A model generated the notes under the pieces. The model made no database searches, had not been told where the DNA came from, and worked only from the letters and a program-made list of their open reading frames with translations. From assembly GCA_020025175.1 (NCBI GenBank), contig JAHHSM010000034.1, forward strand, positions 1 through 16,151: DNA of 16,151 bases. The letters run 5' to 3'. Source of the stretch: Oscillospiraceae bacterium. Lineage in GTDB: Bacteria; Bacillota; Clostridia; Oscillospirales; Oscillospiraceae. The translations under genes and the position numbers were made by a program. Shown here one piece after another: positions 13,444 through 16,151 of this stretch (within the stretch, counting starts at the first letter, position 1; every line of letters begins with the position of its first letter).

Positions 13444-15336
13444 GTGAAAATCAACTTTAATGCTGGTAGCTTTGGCAATGAGGGTTCCCCCTTTGGTGGA
13501 AGCAATTTTGGTGGCAGCGGTCCGTTTGGGTTTGACTTCGGAGGTCAATATGGAGGAGAGGAGTATCAGAGCCAGCCAAGCAGAGAGCCACGTCCGGTAA
13601 AGAGTATTAAGTCTCCTGTAAAGCGTACATTGGTGAATTTGCTCACAACGATTCTTTTTGGTGCAGTTTATTTTTATGTTGTATTGCCTCCAATCAATTT
13701 AAAAGCACCGGAATTTTATTCTTTTGTATTTTTGCTTTGTGCAGTATATTGCGTCATGGCAGTGTTGACAACAGGATTTCAAGCTAATACATTGAAGGAG
13801 TATTTTGGGTTTATAAAAAAGCAATGCAAAATTCCGTTCTTCATTGTAGCTGCATTGCTCGTAATTGCAATTATAGGCAGTATCATGTCCACGGTAATTT
13901 TCCGCGCGAGCTCTTATGAAAAGCTGTTGCCAATCGAAACTGGTAACTTTGCGGAAGAAGTGGATCAGCTGACTTTTGATGAGATTCCTGTATTGGATCG
14001 TGCAAGTGCTACACGTCTTGGCAACCGTAAGCTGGGCGAGCTGAGTGATATGGTCAGCCAGTTTGAAGTGGAAGATGATTATACGCAAATCAACTATCAG
14101 GGGAAGCCCGTTCGTGTCACCGGATTGATGTATGGCGACTGGATCAAGTGGTTTAACAACCGCAGCAACGGTCTGCCGGCCTATATGATGATTGATATGA
14201 CAACGCAGGAAGTGACCGTAAAGCGTTTGGAAGAGGGAATTAAATATACGACTGCTGAACACTTTAACCGTAATTTGGTACGCCATCTGCGTTTTCAGTA
14301 TCCCACCTATATGTTTGCGGAGCCCTATTTTGAAATTAATGAGGAGGGTGAGCCCTATTGGGTTTGCGGTCGTGTAGATAAAACGATCGGTCTTTTTGGC
14401 GGTGTGGATATTTGCGGTGCTGTACTTGTCAACGCAGTAACCGGTGAGAGCCAGTATTATGATGTGGCAGATATTCCTACCTGGGTGGATCATGTGTACA
14501 ATGCAGAGCTGATTATGCAGCAGTATAATTACTATGGTCAATATCACAACGGCTTTATTAACTCCATTTTGGGGCAGCGTGACGTTACCGTAACCACACA
14601 GGGTTATAACTATATCGCGCAGAATGGTGACGTATATATGTACAGCGGTGTTACTTCTGCGGGTACGGATGCCTCTAATGTTGGGTTTATATTGAGTAAT
14701 CAGAGAACCAAAGAAACCAGATACTATCCCTGTGCCGGTGCGGATGAAAATTCTGCAATGTCCAGTGCAGAGGGTATTTTGCAGCAGATGCGCTATACAG
14801 CAACATTCCCATTGCTGCTGAATATTTCCGGCGAGCCCACATATTTCATGGCAATGAAAGATAACGCAGGTTTGGTCAAGCAGTATGCCATGGTTAATGT
14901 GCAGGAGTATCAGATGGTAGCAACGGGTACGACACCTCAGGCTTGCGAAGCAGCCTATGTTGAGCTGTTGATCGAGAGCGATACCATCAGCTCTGAAATG
15001 GGGCAGAATATGATCAACAAGAATCAGGTTGAGGGCAAGATTGCGGAGATCCGGACTGCGGTTTTGGAAGGAAACACATATTATTTCCTGCGTTTGGATG
15101 GTGATAGTGCATTCTATAGTATTTCTGCCGCAGAGTGCACAGATGTTGTTATCATGAATGTCGGTGATGCTGTTACAATCAGTTATGCACCCTCTACAAC
15201 AGGCTCTATTCTGGATGCCTACAGTGCATCTTGGACAGATAAAAAGTCTGATAATCATTGGGAGGCACCTGTAGACACTAACCAAGAAACAAAGGGCGAA
15301 TCCGATGCATCTATGGAAACAACTGCTGAAGAATAA
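13444..15336 (+). CDS. Membrane-anchored protein of unknown family with Gly-rich N-terminus and large extracytoplasmic domain
   Basis: The product has 630 residues and starts with GTG at 13444; GAGAGGA (13431-13437) lies 6 bases upstream. Residues 1-40 are rich in Gly, Phe, Asn and Ser, and 41-60 are basic. Three hydrophobic helices follow (about 62-82, 92-111 and 131-153). The remaining 475 residues look soluble; with the N-terminus inside, they lie outside the cell. Two segments share a pattern of Gly-Glu-Pro, an aromatic, a beta strand and Val-x-Val: about 299-334 (GEPYW, NAVTGE) and 462-496 (GEPTY, VATGTT). This recalls PepSY-like repeats. The tail (598-630) is acidic and rich in Thr and Ser, so probably disordered. 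I do not know the family. It is monocistronic, with its own promoter and terminator. Confidence 0.85.
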   Translation: MKINFNAGSFGNEGSPFGGSNFGGSGPFGFDFGGQYGGEEYQSQPSREPRPVKSIKSPVKRTLVNLLTTILFGAVYFYVVLPPINLKAPEFYSFVFLLCAVYCVMAVLTTGFQANTLKEYFGFIKKQCKIPFFIVAALLVIAIIGSIMSTVIFRASSYEKLLPIETGNFAEEVDQLTFDEIPVLDRASATRLGNRKLGELSDMVSQFEVEDDYTQINYQGKPVRVTGLMYGDWIKWFNNRSNGLPAYMMIDMTTQEVTVKRLEEGIKYTTAEHFNRNLVRHLRFQYPTYMFAEPYFEINEEGEPYWVCGRVDKTIGLFGGVDICGAVLVNAVTGESQYYDVADIPTWVDHVYNAELIMQQYNYYGQYHNGFINSILGQRDVTVTTQGYNYIAQNGDVYMYSGVTSAGTDASNVGFILSNQRTKETRYYPCAGADENSAMSSAEGILQQMRYTATFPLLLNISGEPTYFMAMKDNAGLVKQYAMVNVQEYQMVATGTTPQACEAAYVELLIESDTISSEMGQNMINKNQVEGKIAEIRTAVLEGNTYYFLRLDGDSAFYSISAAECTDVVIMNVGDAVTISYAPSTTGSILDAYSASWTDKKSDNHWEAPVDTNQETKGESDASMETTAEE

Positions 15337-15371
15337 AATAGGACGGCAGTCATAAGCAGTGCTCTGAAAAC

Positions 15372-15415
15372 AATAATAGAGCGTATCGATTTTTCGATAC
15401 GCTCTATTATTTTGG
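15372..15415 (+). terminator. Terminator after the 630-residue protein gene
   Basis: AATAATAGAGCGTATCGA (15372-15389) and TCGATACGCTCTATTATT (15394-15411) form a perfect 18-bp stem with a TTTT loop. Only TT then GG follows the stem, but the AT-rich base of the stem (TATTATTTT) supplies a U-rich release tract. Confidence 0.85.
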
Positions 15416-15525
15416 TGAATTCTTTTAAAATAAATTTCTTAATGAAATGTGCATTGATGAGAAATGCTCAAGCGTTTAAAAGCATGGAAAGCACTGTGGC
15501 AAAAGTACTCATCCGAAAATAGTGC

Positions 15526-15554
15526 TTGACAGAATCGGATGCATATGCTATTCT
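15526..15554 (+). promoter_or_regulatory. SigA-type promoter upstream of the flavodoxin gene
   Basis: A perfect TTGACA (15526-15531) and TATTCT (15549-15554) are 17 bases apart. Transcription would start near 15561, at the edge of the first operator-like dyad. The distance from this start to the flavodoxin ATG is about 330 bases. Confidence 0.75.
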
Positions 15555-15559
15555 TTAAT

Positions 15560-15637
15560 TAGTTAGTTATAGCTAACCTCAAAAAGGCTCCAATCAGGGG
15601 CCTCACCTAATCCCCTGTGGTTAGCTATAACTAACTA
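15560..15637. promoter_or_regulatory. Inverted pair of 16-bp operator-like dyads (possible metalloregulator or MarR-type sites)
   Basis: The first dyad is GTTAG-N6-CTAAC (15562-15577) at the predicted transcription start. An exact inverted copy lies at 15620-15635. Together the arms 15560-15578 and 15619-15637 are 19-base perfect inverted repeats. CAGGGG (15595-15600) and CCCCTG (15612-15617) form a second, inner stem. As DNA it looks like two repressor sites whose centres are 58 bp apart. As RNA it would form one long hairpin at the very 5' end of the transcript. The GTTAG/CTAAC half-sites resemble those of DtxR/IdeR iron regulators (TTAGGTTAG...), although the spacing differs. Iron control would suit a flavodoxin. 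Confidence 0.6.
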
Positions 15638-15889
15638 TAAGAGCGGTGACATGGTAGCACTTCATTTGGCTGTAATGACAAGGTGCTTCTTTCAGTACAA
15701 TTGAAAAGTAAAAGTATTTTCGGTGTTCGAAGTGCAGAAACAACATAGATGGAGTCCCATAGCAGCATGATATAAAGGTTACAAATTTTGCTGATAAAGG
15801 GGACTTGCGTCCGGAGTTAATTTATATCGTTGTTAGCATCATTGGCTGCTTAAGGTCAAATAAATTAATAAAAAGGAAGGATATTACTT
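15638..15889 (+). other. Long untranslated leader before the flavodoxin gene
   Basis: No gene of convincing size is seen in these 252 bases, which with the dyad region complete the 15337-15889 gap between genes. One further hairpin is visible: AGCAC (15656-15660) with GTGCT (15683-15687) and an inner TCATT/AATGA pairing. I could not match the leader to a known riboswitch; it does not show the FMN-riboswitch conserved core that I would expect. Short ORFs of 17 or fewer codons (for example at 15651) have no ribosome binding site. The leader may hold a regulatory RNA or simply a second, unrecognised promoter. Confidence 0.4.
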
Positions 15890-16151
15890 ATGAAAGTAGC
15901 AATTGTATATTGGAGTGGAACAGGCAATACAGAGGCCATGGCAAAGGCTGTTGCACAGGGTGTCAGAAGTTCGGGGGGAGAGGCTGAGTTGATGGTGCCT
16001 GGTGAATTCAGTGCAGAAAAGGCTGCGGGGTTTGATGCGTTTGCTTTTGGTTGTCCTTCGATGGGGGCAGAGGAGCTTGAAGAGGTGGAGTTTGCACCTA
16101 TGTGGGACACTGTAAGTGGGTCCTTGGATGGTAAAAAAGTTGTTCTTTTTG
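15890..16151 (+). CDS. Flavodoxin, 5' part (runs off the window)
   Basis: Eighty-seven residues are visible; flavodoxins of this short-chain type have about 140. The FMN phosphate loop is present as YWSGTGNTEAMA (7-18). GCPSMGAEELEE (54-65) forms the region around the isoalloxazine ring, and KKVVLFG starts the next beta strand. It carries electrons in place of ferredoxin, typically when iron is scarce. AAGGAAGG (15873-15880) lies 9 bases before the ATG at 15890. The long leader with paired dyads suggests tight regulation. Nothing downstream can be seen. Confidence 0.93.
   Translation, partial: MKVAIVYWSGTGNTEAMAKAVAQGVRSSGGEAELMVPGEFSAEKAAGFDAFAFGCPSMGAEELEEVEFAPMWDTVSGSLDGKKVVLF

Noticed and set aside
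13699..15285. 528-codon open frame antisense to the 630-residue membrane protein gene
   Set aside because: Its translation is rich in Cys, His and Ile with no domain pattern, as expected from the reverse strand of a gene. The plus-strand gene has promoter, ribosome binding site and terminator.
15854..15860. GGTCAAA, a single CtsR half-site before the flavodoxin gene
   Set aside because: No second heptad follows at the required spacing, so it is likely chance.
1..16151. CRISPR arrays, insertion sequences, tRNA or rRNA genes
   Set aside because: No regularly spaced direct repeats, transposase motifs, or conserved RNA gene sequences were found on either strand.

Overview
The window looks like chromosomal DNA of a spore-forming Firmicute of the class Clostridia. 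The reasons are SpmA/SpmB, a ctsR-mcsA-clpC heat-shock operon with perfect CtsR operators, a clostridial 2[4Fe-4S] ferredoxin, strong AGGAGG ribosome binding sites and housekeeping-type promoters. An Oscillospiraceae/Butyricicoccaceae-like host is my guess and is not proven by the sequence. No insertion sequence, phage gene, CRISPR array, tRNA or rRNA is visible.

Layout. 1-2650: two minus-strand genes, an ABC-F ATPase and a small lipoprotein, each with its own promoter. 2700-5530: one large plus-strand gene coding for a TetM/EF-G-like translation GTPase fused to a C-terminal NYN (YacP/Rae1-like) nuclease domain, closed by a bidirectional terminator. 5591-6681: spmA-spmB (minus), overlapping by ATGA. 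6771-6955: a possible 45-residue ORF (plus) and a perfect 40-nt palindrome. 6963-9196: a minus-strand operon trmN6-like, rsmI, then a bitopic protein of unknown function, with a clear promoter. 9205-9472: a monocistronic 57-residue ferredoxin (minus). 9623-13320: the CtsR-controlled operon ctsR-mcsA-clpC (plus), which lacks mcsB. 13342-15411: a 630-residue membrane-anchored protein of unknown family (plus). 15526-16151: an iron-type or MarR-type operator pair, a long structured leader and the start of a flavodoxin gene that runs off the window.

How the genes fit together. Much of the window concerns ribosomes and protein quality: ABC-F, the GTPase-nuclease fusion, two RNA methyltransferases (TrmN6-like and RsmI) and the ClpC chaperone with its repressor. 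The ferredoxin and flavodoxin are interchangeable electron carriers; the operator-like dyads before the flavodoxin suggest it replaces ferredoxin under iron limitation.

The most unusual object is the 856-residue GTPase-NYN fusion. It joins a factor that enters the ribosomal A site to a relative of Rae1, a nuclease that cuts mRNA in the A site. Its domain IV tip lacks the TetM tetracycline-displacing residues, so I read it as a ribosome-directed mRNA-cleavage or rescue factor rather than a resistance protein. This is inference.
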